Below, piece after piece: positions 1 through 6,797 of a DNA stretch of 6,806 nucleotides (its first letter is position 1; each line of letters opens with the position of its first letter). The notes beneath the pieces were generated by a model, which ran no database searches, had not been told where the DNA came from, and saw nothing but the letters and a program-made list of their open reading frames with translations. The stretch lies in contig CAZLFD010000056.1 in assembly GCA_964558715.1 (NCBI GenBank), positions 1-6,806 of the forward strand. Direction: 5' to 3'. A program made the position numbers and the translations under genes. This DNA comes from JBGSOV01 sp964558715 (GTDB taxonomy: Bacteria; Patescibacteriota; Gracilibacteria; CAIRYL01; GCA-016699755).

Positions 1-16
1 CTTTAGTACACTTCTT

Positions 17-508
17 TTAATTATTGTTCAACTTATTTGTGCAACAAGACCATTTGAAATCCCAATTTTGTAATTCAATAATGTTTCTTTCTGGATCAGT
101 AACATAAGTGAATGTGATCACGCCAACTCCTTCTACCTGTTTAACAACTACTTCGCCAAGCTTATGCCCACCGGCAGAAAATATTTCATCACGTTTTGAT
201 CTGACATTTTCTACTTCAAAGGCAAGATGCCCGAATCCTTTTCTATTGGAAGCTGGATTCTTTGGTTTTCCGATCATTACCTCATACGAATATATTTCTA
301 GCATGGGTCCATGGTCTCCGTGTCCCGGTAGCCTTAAATGCAGACCTCGAAGTCTCGCATTCTTAACACCAGTTCCTTTTTCAAGCCAATCGCCTGATTG
401 ATTTCTTTCGGGGGGTACTGGAATGCAATCGAAGACATTAATGTAGAACTCAGCAAGCCTTTTCCAATCATCAGCAATGATGTTTGTATGCGCGTATCGG
501 ATAGCCAT
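17..508 (-). CDS. VOC (glyoxalase/bleomycin-resistance fold) family protein
   Basis: A 163-residue protein of the vicinal-oxygen-chelate superfamily, soluble and probably a metal-dependent lyase, isomerase or dioxygenase. Two beta-alpha-beta-beta-beta modules are visible: residues about 4-75 (YAHTNI start, LEIYSY strand) and about 92-148 (GFGHLAFEV start, DPERNIIEL end). His7, Glu71, His94 and Glu145 sit at the four positions that bind the metal in glyoxalase I-type enzymes, so the metal site looks intact. The length is normal for a single-domain member, with a short polar tail (CCTNKLNNN). The substrate cannot be told; a glyoxalase I or a lactoylglutathione-lyase-like role is possible. The gene starts 31 bases after the nusA stop on the same strand, so it is likely read from the nusA promoter. 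No Shine-Dalgarno sequence is seen before the ATG at 508. The region is visibly more AT-rich than nusA, which hints at later acquisition. Confidence 0.88.
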   Translation of the reverse strand: MAIRYAHTNIIADDWKRLAEFYINVFDCIPVPPERNQSGDWLEKGTGVKNARLRGLHLRLPGHGDHGPMLEIYSYEVMIGKPKNPASNRKGFGHLAFEVENVRSKRDEIFSAGGHKLGEVVVKQVEGVGVITFTYVTDPERNIIELQNWDFKWSCCTNKLNNN

Positions 509-539
509 AATGCGGAATAAATCACAGAGTTAATGCCTT

Positions 540-1652
540 TTATTCTCCCTGCAACTCCTTCAATTTATTCAGGAATGGTTCGTATTCTTCGGCGTTGTAC
601 ATATCGAGTTCAAATTGCGTCAGATCACTCGCTAGGCGGATGTTCTGCCCGCGTTTACCCACTGCCATGGCGCGTTCGACTTCTTCTACAAATACGGCGG
701 CGCGTTTTTTAATACGGCGGCCAGTTTCTGAATCTTGGCTTTCTTCAGGAATCACAATCACTACATTGCTCACTTTTGCCGGCTGCAAAGCGCGGGCAAT
801 AAGCATGGTGGCGTCGTCACTCCATTCGATCACATCGACGCGTTCGCCAGAAAGTTCATCCATGACCGGGGTAATACGTGTACCGCGCTGACCGATACAA
901 GCGCCTACCGGGTCGATTTTGCTATCCTCCGCACTCACAGCGACTTTGCTGCGCAGCCCAGGGTCGCGCGCGGTGGCCTGCACTTCTACTTCACCATGTT
1001 CAATCTCTGGAATCTCTTGCTGTAGCAGCAATTCGATAAGGCGCGGGTGTGTGCGCGAAACCTTGAGATTTGGCCCTTTGCTCGTCTGTTGTACGCGCTC
1101 TAAATACACACGCATGCGGCGGCCAGGAAAATATTTTTCATTAGGAATCTGGTCGCGCGCTTGCAACAGTACGGTTGTTTTTTCGATATCTAAAAAGACG
1201 TAGCTTCCTTCAACACGGCTGACAGTTGCGGTGAGTAGCGAATCTTCCCTATCTTTAAAGCGTTCAAAAAGTGAGCTGCGCTCGGCTTCTTGCAAGCGCT
1301 GCAAAATCACCTGCTTGGCAGATTGCGCCGCGATGCGGCCATATTCGAGCGGTGTTACATCGATGCGGATCTCATCACCGATTTCAACATCTTTCTTGAT
1401 TTTCTTTGCTTCTGCGAGCGATATCTCGAAGTTTTCATTCTCGACTTCTTCTACTACCTCTTTGATTTGCAGAATCGTCGCGAACTGTGCGTCATCCCTG
1501 AGTACCACTTCGATCTCTTGGTCTTTATTGCCAAAGTCTTTGCGGTACGCGGCACCGATCGCCTGCTTGACGGCTTCGATGATGATATCTTCATTAAGAT
1601 TTTTTTCCGCGGCAATCTGTGTCATGGCGGCGATGAATTTGCTTTTATCCAT
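540..1652 (-). CDS. nusA: Transcription termination/antitermination factor NusA
   Basis: NusA binds RNA polymerase and nascent RNA and modulates pausing, termination and antitermination. With ATG at 1652 the protein is 370 residues, close to the Bacillus-type length and without the C-terminal acidic repeats of E. coli NusA. Domains in order: polymerase-binding N-terminal domain (about 1-130, opening MDKSKFIAAMTQIAAEK), S1 (about 137-200, ending in the family motif KVSRTHP), KH1 (about 230-295, DPVGACIGQRGTRI with GxxG at 254-257) and KH2 (about 315-355, GKRG at 332-335, then QNIRLAS). The frame stays open upstream to a TTG at 1772, but those 40 residues do not resemble NusA and would span the likely promoter, so 1652 is preferred. 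No Shine-Dalgarno sequence precedes it. Unusually, the next gene downstream is a VOC protein, not ylxR or infB. Divergent from ftsK. Confidence 0.96.
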   Translation of the reverse strand: MDKSKFIAAMTQIAAEKNLNEDIIIEAVKQAIGAAYRKDFGNKDQEIEVVLRDDAQFATILQIKEVVEEVENENFEISLAEAKKIKKDVEIGDEIRIDVTPLEYGRIAAQSAKQVILQRLQEAERSSLFERFKDREDSLLTATVSRVEGSYVFLDIEKTTVLLQARDQIPNEKYFPGRRMRVYLERVQQTSKGPNLKVSRTHPRLIELLLQQEIPEIEHGEVEVQATARDPGLRSKVAVSAEDSKIDPVGACIGQRGTRITPVMDELSGERVDVIEWSDDATMLIARALQPAKVSNVVIVIPEESQDSETGRRIKKRAAVFVEEVERAMAVGKRGQNIRLASDLTQFELDMYNAEEYEPFLNKLKELQGE

Positions 1653-1690
1653 GGGTGAAAAAAGTGATTTTGACGAAACGGGCGAGTCTT

Positions 1691-1706
1691 CTAGTGAACA
1701 CTCTAG
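1691..1706. repeat. Small imperfect palindrome in the nusA leader
   Basis: The sequence CTAGTGAACACTCTAG contains the symmetric core AGTG-AA-CACT, flanked by CTAG on both sides with one unpaired C. It lies just downstream of the predicted nusA -10 box, where a repressor or leader structure could act. It is short and may be chance. Confidence 0.2.
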
Positions 1707-1716
1707 TAAAACTAAG

Positions 1717-1744
1717 ATAGTATCGTATGTTTCATCTGCGTTAA
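1717..1744 (-). promoter_or_regulatory. Candidate sigma70-type promoter for nusA
   Basis: Read on the minus strand, TTAACG (1744-1739) and TACTAT (1722-1717) are separated by 16 bases. Transcription would begin near 1710, leaving a leader of about 58 bases before the nusA ATG at 1652. The position agrees with the preferred start and argues against the longer TTG reading. The match to consensus is moderate. Confidence 0.4.
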
Positions 1745-1780
1745 GTCTCTGATAAAACCGGAAAAAATGCAAGGGAAAAA

Positions 1781-1809
1781 TGGAAGAATAGTAATCAGTA
1801 ATTTACAAT
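1781..1809 (+). promoter_or_regulatory. Candidate promoter for ftsK
   Basis: A good -10 box TACAAT (1804-1809) follows a weak -35 TGGAAG (1781-1786) at the ideal 17-base spacing. Transcription would start near 1816, giving a leader of only about 13 bases before the GTG at 1829. A second weaker possibility, TTGCCT (1923-1928), 17 bases, CAAAAT (1946-1951), would suit a downstream start at GTG 1976. Confidence 0.35.
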
Positions 1810-1817
1810 CAGCAACC

Positions 1818-1822
1818 AGGGA
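1818..1822 (+). promoter_or_regulatory. Ribosome binding site supporting the ftsK start at 1829
   Basis: AGGGA ends six bases before the GTG at 1829, the only recognisable Shine-Dalgarno-like match ahead of a gene start in the window. It favours 1829 over the alternative GTG at 1976, which has none. Confidence 0.45.
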
Positions 1823-1828
1823 AATTGT

Positions 1829-4129
1829 GTGAAGCCGTCCACATCAAGCCGACTTCTCGCAACTACTGAGCCTGAGGTCTTCGATTTTACTCTGATTAAG
1901 AATTATTCTTCCGGATGGCTTATTGCCTACAACTTAAAAATCCGGCAAAATCTGCACGATATTTTTTCCGTTTCTGTGGCCCGCAGACGCACCGTTCGGC
2001 AAAAGGCCAATACATTGCGTACACGCGTGCGGCGGCGTAAGCGCGTTGATCTACCAAAACTCGAGGTAAACGAACGCCAGTCGCAAGAGATCTGGGGAAT
2101 ATTTTTTGGGGTACTGGCCGTACTATCGATGTTCGCTTTGTCGCAGGCACTCGGTATTTTTGGTGAAATGTTTGTTACTGGCATGTTTTGGGCGTTTGGG
2201 CTTGGTGCTTATGCGATGCCGGTGGTACTCAGCGCTCTTTCTCTCTCGTTCTTCTTTGCCAAAAAAGTACGGATGAACTTTACGCGCGTAACGGGCATTT
2301 TCCTCTTGCTTGTCGGTGGATTAGGAGTCGTGCACGTGACCCAGTTTGAGTACAAAGAGATGTTTACGAACATTCAATTGGGAGGCGGCTTCTTTGGTGC
2401 TGCTGGCAGCAGTATTCCGTATTACTACCTGGGTAAATCCGGTACCATGGTGATTCTCACGGGTATCGGTTTGATTGGTTTTGTACTTACGTTTCCTGTT
2501 TCAATCACTGGTATCGTTGAATATGTGCTGGGTGTATTTCGTGAACTGCTGCCGACAGACAAGTCAAAAGCGCGCCGCAGTGCTGTTTCTACCACGAAAA
2601 AGACAGCAGAAGAGCTCGAAATCGTCTCGCCAGAATCACGCCAAGATGCTGCGCTTGCGCGTAAAAAGAGGCAGGAATACATGCGGAAACAAGCCGAAAA
2701 AGAAGAAGAACGGCCACTTGTCGCAAAGGTGGGGGAGTGGGAGTTTCCGCCCCTCGATCTGCTGAGTAGCGAAAAATCTGAGTTTTTTGCGGACGAGAAG
2801 CTGTTGCAAAGTAAGGCCGAAAACATTCGTCAAAAACTGTCAGAATTCGGTATTGGCTGCGAACTTGGCCCCGTGCACGTGGGTCCCACAGTCACACAGT
2901 TCACCTTGCGGCCCGATGAGGGTGTAAAACTCTCCAAAATTACCACGCTTAAAAACGATCTCACCTTAGCGCTCTCTACGGATTCCCTACGACTTGAGGC
3001 GCCAATCCCTGGCAAAGACCTGGTCGGTGTTGAGATTCCTAACGATAAGCGCACCACGGTGCATTTGCGCGAAGTGCTCGAATCATCTGAATTCGCTAAG
3101 CTTCACGGTTCGTTGCGCCTCGCCTTGGGGCGTGATGTTGCGGGCAACTCTATCGTTGCCGACTTGGCAGACATGCCACACTTGCTTATTGCCGGTGCGA
3201 CCGGTTCGGGTAAATCTGTCGGAATGAACACCTTTCTGATTTCGTTACTATACCAAAATTCGCCGGATGATTTAAAATTCATCCTTGTCGATCCGAAACG
3301 AGTGGAACTTGCTGCGTTTAATGGAATACCGCATCTGCTGACTCCCGTGATTACTGATGCCGAAAAAGCACTCGCCGCATTGCGTTGGGCAGTGGCTGAA
3401 ATGATGCGCCGTTATAGCGAACTCTCAAATAAGGGCTATCGGAATATTGCCGAGTACAACGAAAGAGAAGAAGAAAAGATGCCTAAGATCGTAATCGTAG
3501 TCGACGAGCTAGCCGACCTGATGATGCGCCAGTTTAAAAAAGATACCGAAGCGGCTATCTGCCGTTTGACACAAATGGCCCGCGCGGTAGGGATGCACCT
3601 TATCATCGCGACACAGCGCCCGTCAGTCGATGTCATCACTGGGTTGATCAAAGCAAATATTCCGACCCGTATCGCTTTTGCCGTTACCAGTTCGGTCGAT
3701 TCGCGTACGATTCTCGACAGCATCGGTGCTGAAGATCTGCTCGGCAAGGGTGATATGCTTTTTAGTAATTCTACCCTTGCGCGCCCACGCCGCATACAGG
3801 GTATTTTTGTATCCAGCGAAGAGATCAATCGCGTCACGAACCGCATCAAGCTGAAGGGCACACCCGAATACGACGACAGTATTATTGAAGGTGAAGATTC
3901 TATGCTTGGTGCGGGAATGTCTGAATACGAAAGCGGTGGCAGTGCAGATGGCAATGTGAATGAGCAGGCAATCGATGTGATCCGCCAAACGGGCAAAGCC
4001 AGCGCCAGTTTACTACAGAGGCGTCTCTCTATTGGTTATGCACGTGCGGCACGAATTCTCGATGAACTCGAAGAACAGGGCATGATCGGCCCGGCCCGCG
4101 GGGCGAAACCGCGTGAGGTATACCTTTAA
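1829..4129 (+). CDS. ftsK: DNA translocase FtsK/SpoIIIE
   Basis: A membrane-anchored, ATP-driven DNA pump that moves chromosome DNA through the closing division septum. From GTG at 1829 it has 766 residues, in the normal range of the Gram-positive/SpoIIIE class. An arginine/lysine-rich segment (about 51-73) precedes about four membrane helices (roughly 88-108, 119-143, 153-172, 205-230). A charged linker rich in K/E (about 243-300) follows. The motor holds the alpha/beta domains with Walker A GATGSGKS (456-463), Walker B IVIVVDE (554-560) and the ATQRPS motif (594-599). An acidic linker (about 680-708) leads to a C-terminal gamma winged helix (about 710-766: SIGYARAARILDELEEQG, ending KPREVYL) that reads DNA orientation motifs. 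All key residues are present. The first 49 residues do not look like FtsK; a GTG at 1976 (residue 50) is an alternative start, but AGGGA supports 1829. Transcribed divergently from nusA. Confidence 0.96.
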   Translation: MKPSTSSRLLATTEPEVFDFTLIKNYSSGWLIAYNLKIRQNLHDIFSVSVARRRTVRQKANTLRTRVRRRKRVDLPKLEVNERQSQEIWGIFFGVLAVLSMFALSQALGIFGEMFVTGMFWAFGLGAYAMPVVLSALSLSFFFAKKVRMNFTRVTGIFLLLVGGLGVVHVTQFEYKEMFTNIQLGGGFFGAAGSSIPYYYLGKSGTMVILTGIGLIGFVLTFPVSITGIVEYVLGVFRELLPTDKSKARRSAVSTTKKTAEELEIVSPESRQDAALARKKRQEYMRKQAEKEEERPLVAKVGEWEFPPLDLLSSEKSEFFADEKLLQSKAENIRQKLSEFGIGCELGPVHVGPTVTQFTLRPDEGVKLSKITTLKNDLTLALSTDSLRLEAPIPGKDLVGVEIPNDKRTTVHLREVLESSEFAKLHGSLRLALGRDVAGNSIVADLADMPHLLIAGATGSGKSVGMNTFLISLLYQNSPDDLKFILVDPKRVELAAFNGIPHLLTPVITDAEKALAALRWAVAEMMRRYSELSNKGYRNIAEYNEREEEKMPKIVIVVDELADLMMRQFKKDTEAAICRLTQMARAVGMHLIIATQRPSVDVITGLIKANIPTRIAFAVTSSVDSRTILDSIGAEDLLGKGDMLFSNSTLARPRRIQGIFVSSEEINRVTNRIKLKGTPEYDDSIIEGEDSMLGAGMSEYESGGSADGNVNEQAIDVIRQTGKASASLLQRRLSIGYARAARILDELEEQGMIGPARGAKPREVYL

Positions 4130-4196
4130 GCTGATACAATTGCTGGCGGTTCATAGTGCTGATTCAAAATCTGGTAGCTTGGTTGGTCTCGTGATC

Positions 4197-4211
4197 TGCA
4201 ATGTGATTGCA
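4197..4211. promoter_or_regulatory. Palindrome overlapping the -35 box: candidate operator
   Basis: TGCAAT (4197-4202), GTG spacer, ATTGCA (4206-4211) is a perfect 6+6 inverted repeat. Its right arm shares bases with the -35 box of the downstream promoter (4207-4212), the classical place for a repressor or activator to act. It is followed by AAATTT with no T-run, so it is not an intrinsic terminator for ftsK. The bound factor is unknown. Confidence 0.4.
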
Positions 4212-4235
4212 AAATTTGTGTATTTATAGTATAAT
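4207..4235 (+). promoter_or_regulatory. Near-consensus sigma70-type promoter of the secreted-protein gene
   Basis: TTGCAA (4207-4212), a 17-base spacer and a perfect TATAAT (4230-4235). This is the best promoter in the window. Transcription should begin around 4241-4243, so the leader before the ATG at 4259 is only about 17 bases, has no Shine-Dalgarno sequence and is very AT-rich. It makes the downstream gene a separate unit from ftsK. Confidence 0.75.
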
Positions 4236-4258
4236 GTACAGAAATGTATATATGAAAC

Positions 4259-6127
4259 ATGAAAAAAGTACGTGTGAACGTTTTTGCGGTTCTGTCCTTT
4301 CTGATTTTGAGCTTGATACTTGTCTCAAGTGGGGCTCAAGCAGCGATGGGAGAACAATGCAATATCGACTTAGCATCGCAAGTGCCTGCCGAACAAAATT
4401 GGGATGATGTTTATCAGATTCGTGATGAATTTGGGAATCTATGGCAACGTGCTATCATCGGTAGCGTCGCAGACGGAACGATCCGCGTGAGAGAGGGAGA
4501 GAGTACTGACATTGTTGTGACTGGTCAGCCACATAGCCCCATGCAGGTCTTCTTTTTCGCCGCAGATAATGATCGTCCCGACAGAGCAGTATGTGTCGAC
4601 GCTGGTGATGGAAACGGCAATGGAATTGTGGTGTTTCCGGTACATGCTCGCTTTTTATGGTCGCTTATTAATGAAGAAATCGTTATCGATGCCTGGACGA
4701 TGCTTGAATCGAGTTGGAGCCATAAAGCGGAGGCAGAATCTGATCAGCACTTTTATATCGGAACTCATATGCCTGCACCAAAAGTAAATGTCGAGCTTGA
4801 GTCTTTGCCTGTTTCCTGCGAGCGAAGGTTGTGTGATCAGTCACCATATTTTAGTGCAGTCAATATTCTTCCTAACAGTTTTCGTGATGTTGCCAGAGGT
4901 GCTTTTCCATTTTCGGGAGACGAGCCCAACAACAATCTCGCACCGGAAATTATTATTGCCAAATTATCTCCAACAACTTTTTACTCGATGGTGAATCGGC
5001 AAGATTCTGCACCAGAAGCTCAAGAAGGCAGTGAGCGTTTTATCGATCGTGCTCTGGTGGCAGAAATTTTAAAACGCATCGTATTAGACTCGTTAGATCC
5101 AGCTGACGATGATTCTTCTCAGGGGCTCAGCACTGAAGTATTTGCAGAAATCATAGAAAGCAATGAAGACACGGCTGCTAAGCGTTTGCTCGAAAGTAGC
5201 CGTGATGCACTTTCATATAGCGATACGCATTCGTTGCGGGTATCGGCTTTGACCGATATTCACGCAATGGTACTCAAAATTTTCCCTGAAGATACTAGTG
5301 CATATGCGGTCCCTGACATAGCATTGATCAGTGAAATTTTCCCAGCTGCCGAAACAGACCCTGAAGCAGACGTTGTCATTGATGATAGTTGGATGAGAAC
5401 CCTGTTGCGGATTTTTCGTTTGTGGACAGGAGAAGTAGAAGAGAATATTTGTTTGTTAGAGTCGGATTTTGGTGCAGCTGCTAATTTTCTAAATGTGCCA
5501 GTATCGGTAGCAAATGCGCCCGCTCCTGAAATCAATTGTAATGAAAGACAAATGTCTTCCCTGCCTCAGTGGCAAGCTTCTCCACCGAGGGGTAGAGACC
5601 CGCTTCTTGTTTTGCCGAAATCTGAACAAGGAACGGATTTATCGCCACATTTTTCTCAGGCAAGCATTAGTCGTAGTGATATATTGTTTAACACTCAGAA
5701 AAACGCCTGGAGTTTTTCAAAAGGTGATGTTCCACGGCTGGCTTATGAGTATAAATTGATTGGAGATGATTTTGCCGCTCGCCCCGTGGCATCTGCTTGT
5801 ATAGCTGTAAACAACGTTACCGACTACGCACATTATTTGCAGCAGCAGCTGCATTTGCCAGAGAGCGCGCAGAAGGATCTATCAAAAGAACTGTACGCTT
5901 TGTTACTCGGGGAGGATCAACTTACGACAATCACTCTCGCGCATCCGGAAGATGTAGCGAAACGGATTGATTGGCTAGTAGATGGGATGAATGTCAATAT
6001 TCCGCAAGCATTCTTTGCGCGTACTTCAGATGCATGTGACAGTGTTGCTTTCGGAGAGGTAACACAAGAAGTGCAGGACTATTTTCAGAGATACAACAAA
6101 AATGGCTATGGTATTGGTTTGTATTGA
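4259..6127 (+). CDS. Large secreted protein of unknown function
   Basis: A 622-residue exported protein I cannot assign to a named family. Residues 1-28 form a clear Sec signal peptide: MKKVR basic end, a long hydrophobic core (about 8-23), and SSGAQA before a likely cut at 28/29. It lacks a lipobox and any later membrane helix. Residues about 60-170 look like an Ig-type beta-sandwich: alternating strands, RVREGESTDIVVTG, the turn DAGDGNGNG (114-122), and a closing strand HFYIGT. The middle (about 260-400) appears helical and acidic. Residues about 484-590 (AWSF, AYEYKL, then a helical stretch) weakly resemble a domain at the end of CPR secreted proteins; this is from memory and uncertain. 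Eight cysteines (34, 112, 187, 192, 398, 427, 514, 593) could form four disulfides outside the membrane. It has its own strong promoter and a possible operator. An overlapping ATG at 4252 opens a short different frame and is not favoured. A surface or envelope role is inference. Confidence 0.85.
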   Translation: MKKVRVNVFAVLSFLILSLILVSSGAQAAMGEQCNIDLASQVPAEQNWDDVYQIRDEFGNLWQRAIIGSVADGTIRVREGESTDIVVTGQPHSPMQVFFFAADNDRPDRAVCVDAGDGNGNGIVVFPVHARFLWSLINEEIVIDAWTMLESSWSHKAEAESDQHFYIGTHMPAPKVNVELESLPVSCERRLCDQSPYFSAVNILPNSFRDVARGAFPFSGDEPNNNLAPEIIIAKLSPTTFYSMVNRQDSAPEAQEGSERFIDRALVAEILKRIVLDSLDPADDDSSQGLSTEVFAEIIESNEDTAAKRLLESSRDALSYSDTHSLRVSALTDIHAMVLKIFPEDTSAYAVPDIALISEIFPAAETDPEADVVIDDSWMRTLLRIFRLWTGEVEENICLLESDFGAAANFLNVPVSVANAPAPEINCNERQMSSLPQWQASPPRGRDPLLVLPKSEQGTDLSPHFSQASISRSDILFNTQKNAWSFSKGDVPRLAYEYKLIGDDFAARPVASACIAVNNVTDYAHYLQQQLHLPESAQKDLSKELYALLLGEDQLTTITLAHPEDVAKRIDWLVDGMNVNIPQAFFARTSDACDSVAFGEVTQEVQDYFQRYNKNGYGIGLY

Positions 6128-6176
6128 TTACCAAGAAAATCGCATCTAGTCCACAATCTTCAAATCGTAGTCGCAC

Positions 6177-6236
6177 CGTTAGAGAAAATTACAGGAAGTT
6201 TCGACCACAGGGAGAAACGAGTAATTTTGTCTAACG
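6177..6236. terminator. 60-base imperfect inverted repeat between convergent genes, probable bidirectional terminator
   Basis: CGTTAGAGAAAATTAC (6177-6192) pairs with GTAATTTTGTCTAACG (6221-6236) at 15 of 16 positions, the exception being G6184 opposite G6229. Inside it, GTTTC (6198-6202) pairs with GAAAC (6214-6218) around an 11-base loop. It starts 49 bases after the stop of the secreted-protein gene and lies 10 bases beyond the stop of the GNAT gene, so it would end both transcripts. Neither side has a proper T-run, so it is not a textbook intrinsic terminator; it could also protect the RNA 3' ends or be a remnant of a small mobile repeat. Confidence 0.55.
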
Positions 6237-6246
6237 TTTCAGCGTA

Positions 6247-6797
6247 TTATATGATGTTTTCTTTTTCGGTCTCAAGCAGGGAATAGAGGTTATGATCAAA
6301 ATATTCTCCACGAAAGTAATGCTTATCTCTGATTACACCCTCTAGCTGAAATCCTAGTTTTTCTAGCAATTTGTTCGAGGCTGTGTTTCCAACATAGACA
6401 GCAGCAGAAATTTTATGCAAACGCAGTCTTTCAAAGCCGTACTTAATAATTTCTTTCAAGGCCTCGGACATGTATCCTTTGCGATGGTGTTTGCTAGATA
6501 AATCATAACCGATTTCAGCGGTATTGTTATTTTGATCATAAACGTGGAATCCACATGTGCCTATTAGAATTTCAGGCTGGTCCTTTAATGCTATGCCCCA
6601 CCGCATATGATCGTTTGAGCTGAAATCCATAACCCAATCCAAGATACTCTGTACATCTTTGTCAGATGAAGGGGGTTCATTATCATAGAGGTACTGATTA
6701 ACACTTTTACTTGTAAAATGACTTTTAATGAAGTCAAAATCTTTTTTCGTGAAGCTCTTCTAAGCCCCAATTCCCGTGACACTTTTCTTTCACTCAC
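6247..6797 (-). CDS. GNAT N-acetyltransferase (RimJ/RimL type), interrupted by a -1 frameshift
   Basis: An acetyl-CoA-dependent N-acetyltransferase; the acceptor (protein N-terminus, amine or drug) cannot be told. Most of the fold is in one frame, read from 6741 down to the TAA at 6247: DFDFIKSHF, RWGIALKD, LIGTCGFHVYD, AEIGYDL, the acetyl-CoA loop HHRKGYMSEAL, NTASNKLLEKLGF and LYSLL, all as in the RimJ/RimL group. The first strand, ELGLRRASRK, is in another frame that opens at GTG 6797. The two join at A AAA AAG (6747-6741). In the downstream frame a TAG at 6762-6760 blocks any longer reading, and its first usable start (TTG 6642) would lose the N-terminal strand and helix. Joined by one -1 shift the protein is 183 residues, the normal family length. 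Either a missing A in the A-run (error or mutation) or recoding explains this. The start could lie beyond the window edge. More AT-rich than nusA and ftsK. Confidence 0.8.
6719..6747 (-). other. Slippery heptamer A AAA AAG with downstream hairpin: possible -1 frameshift site
   Basis: On the minus strand, the codons CGA AAA AAG of the upstream GNAT frame contain A AAA AAG (6747-6741) in the phase needed for tandem -1 slippage, as in E. coli dnaX. Four bases later TGACTT (6736-6731) can pair with AAGTCA (6724-6719) around a six-base loop. A purine stretch AGAAGAG lies about seven bases upstream, where dnaX has its stimulatory Shine-Dalgarno-like element. The hairpin is AT-rich and weak and the spacing slightly short, so a simple homopolymer indel is the main alternative. 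Confidence 0.35.

Noticed and set aside
1653..1772. In-frame 40-residue N-terminal extension of NusA starting at TTG 1772
   Set aside because: No similarity to NusA, a poor start codon, and it spans the best nusA promoter. The family start MDKSKF at 1652 fits exactly.
3436..3996. 186-residue minus-strand ORF inside ftsK
   Set aside because: It lies antisense to the conserved motor and gamma domains of FtsK, has biased composition and no recognisable motif; a shadow of the real gene.
4197..4216. Intrinsic terminator of ftsK
   Set aside because: The stem TGCAAT/ATTGCA is only six pairs and AT-rich, and it is followed by AAATTT, not a T-run. It overlaps a promoter -35 box.
4207..4407. Separate 66-residue plus-strand ORF
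   Set aside because: It begins inside the -35 box and overlaps the secreted-protein gene in another frame; no family features are seen.
6177..6236. Integron attC site, suggested by GTTAGA/TCTAAC ends and by VOC and GNAT genes as common cassette cargo
   Set aside because: attC runs from RYYYAAC to GTTRRRY; here the order is inverted (GTTAGA first, TCTAAC last). No integrase or second site is seen, and VOC and GNAT are not adjacent.
6125..6289. Recoding of TGA (as glycine, Gracilibacteria-style) extending the secreted protein by about 54 codons to a TAG at 6287-6289
   Set aside because: NusA and FtsK show no in-frame TGA, as expected with the standard code. The extension runs through the inverted repeat and over the end of the GNAT gene and shows no protein-like features.
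6247..6642. GNAT as an intact 131-residue protein from TTG 6642
   Set aside because: GNAT-like sequence continues upstream of this codon without a break to 6741 and then in the other frame. A 131-residue version would lack the N-terminal strand and helix of the fold.
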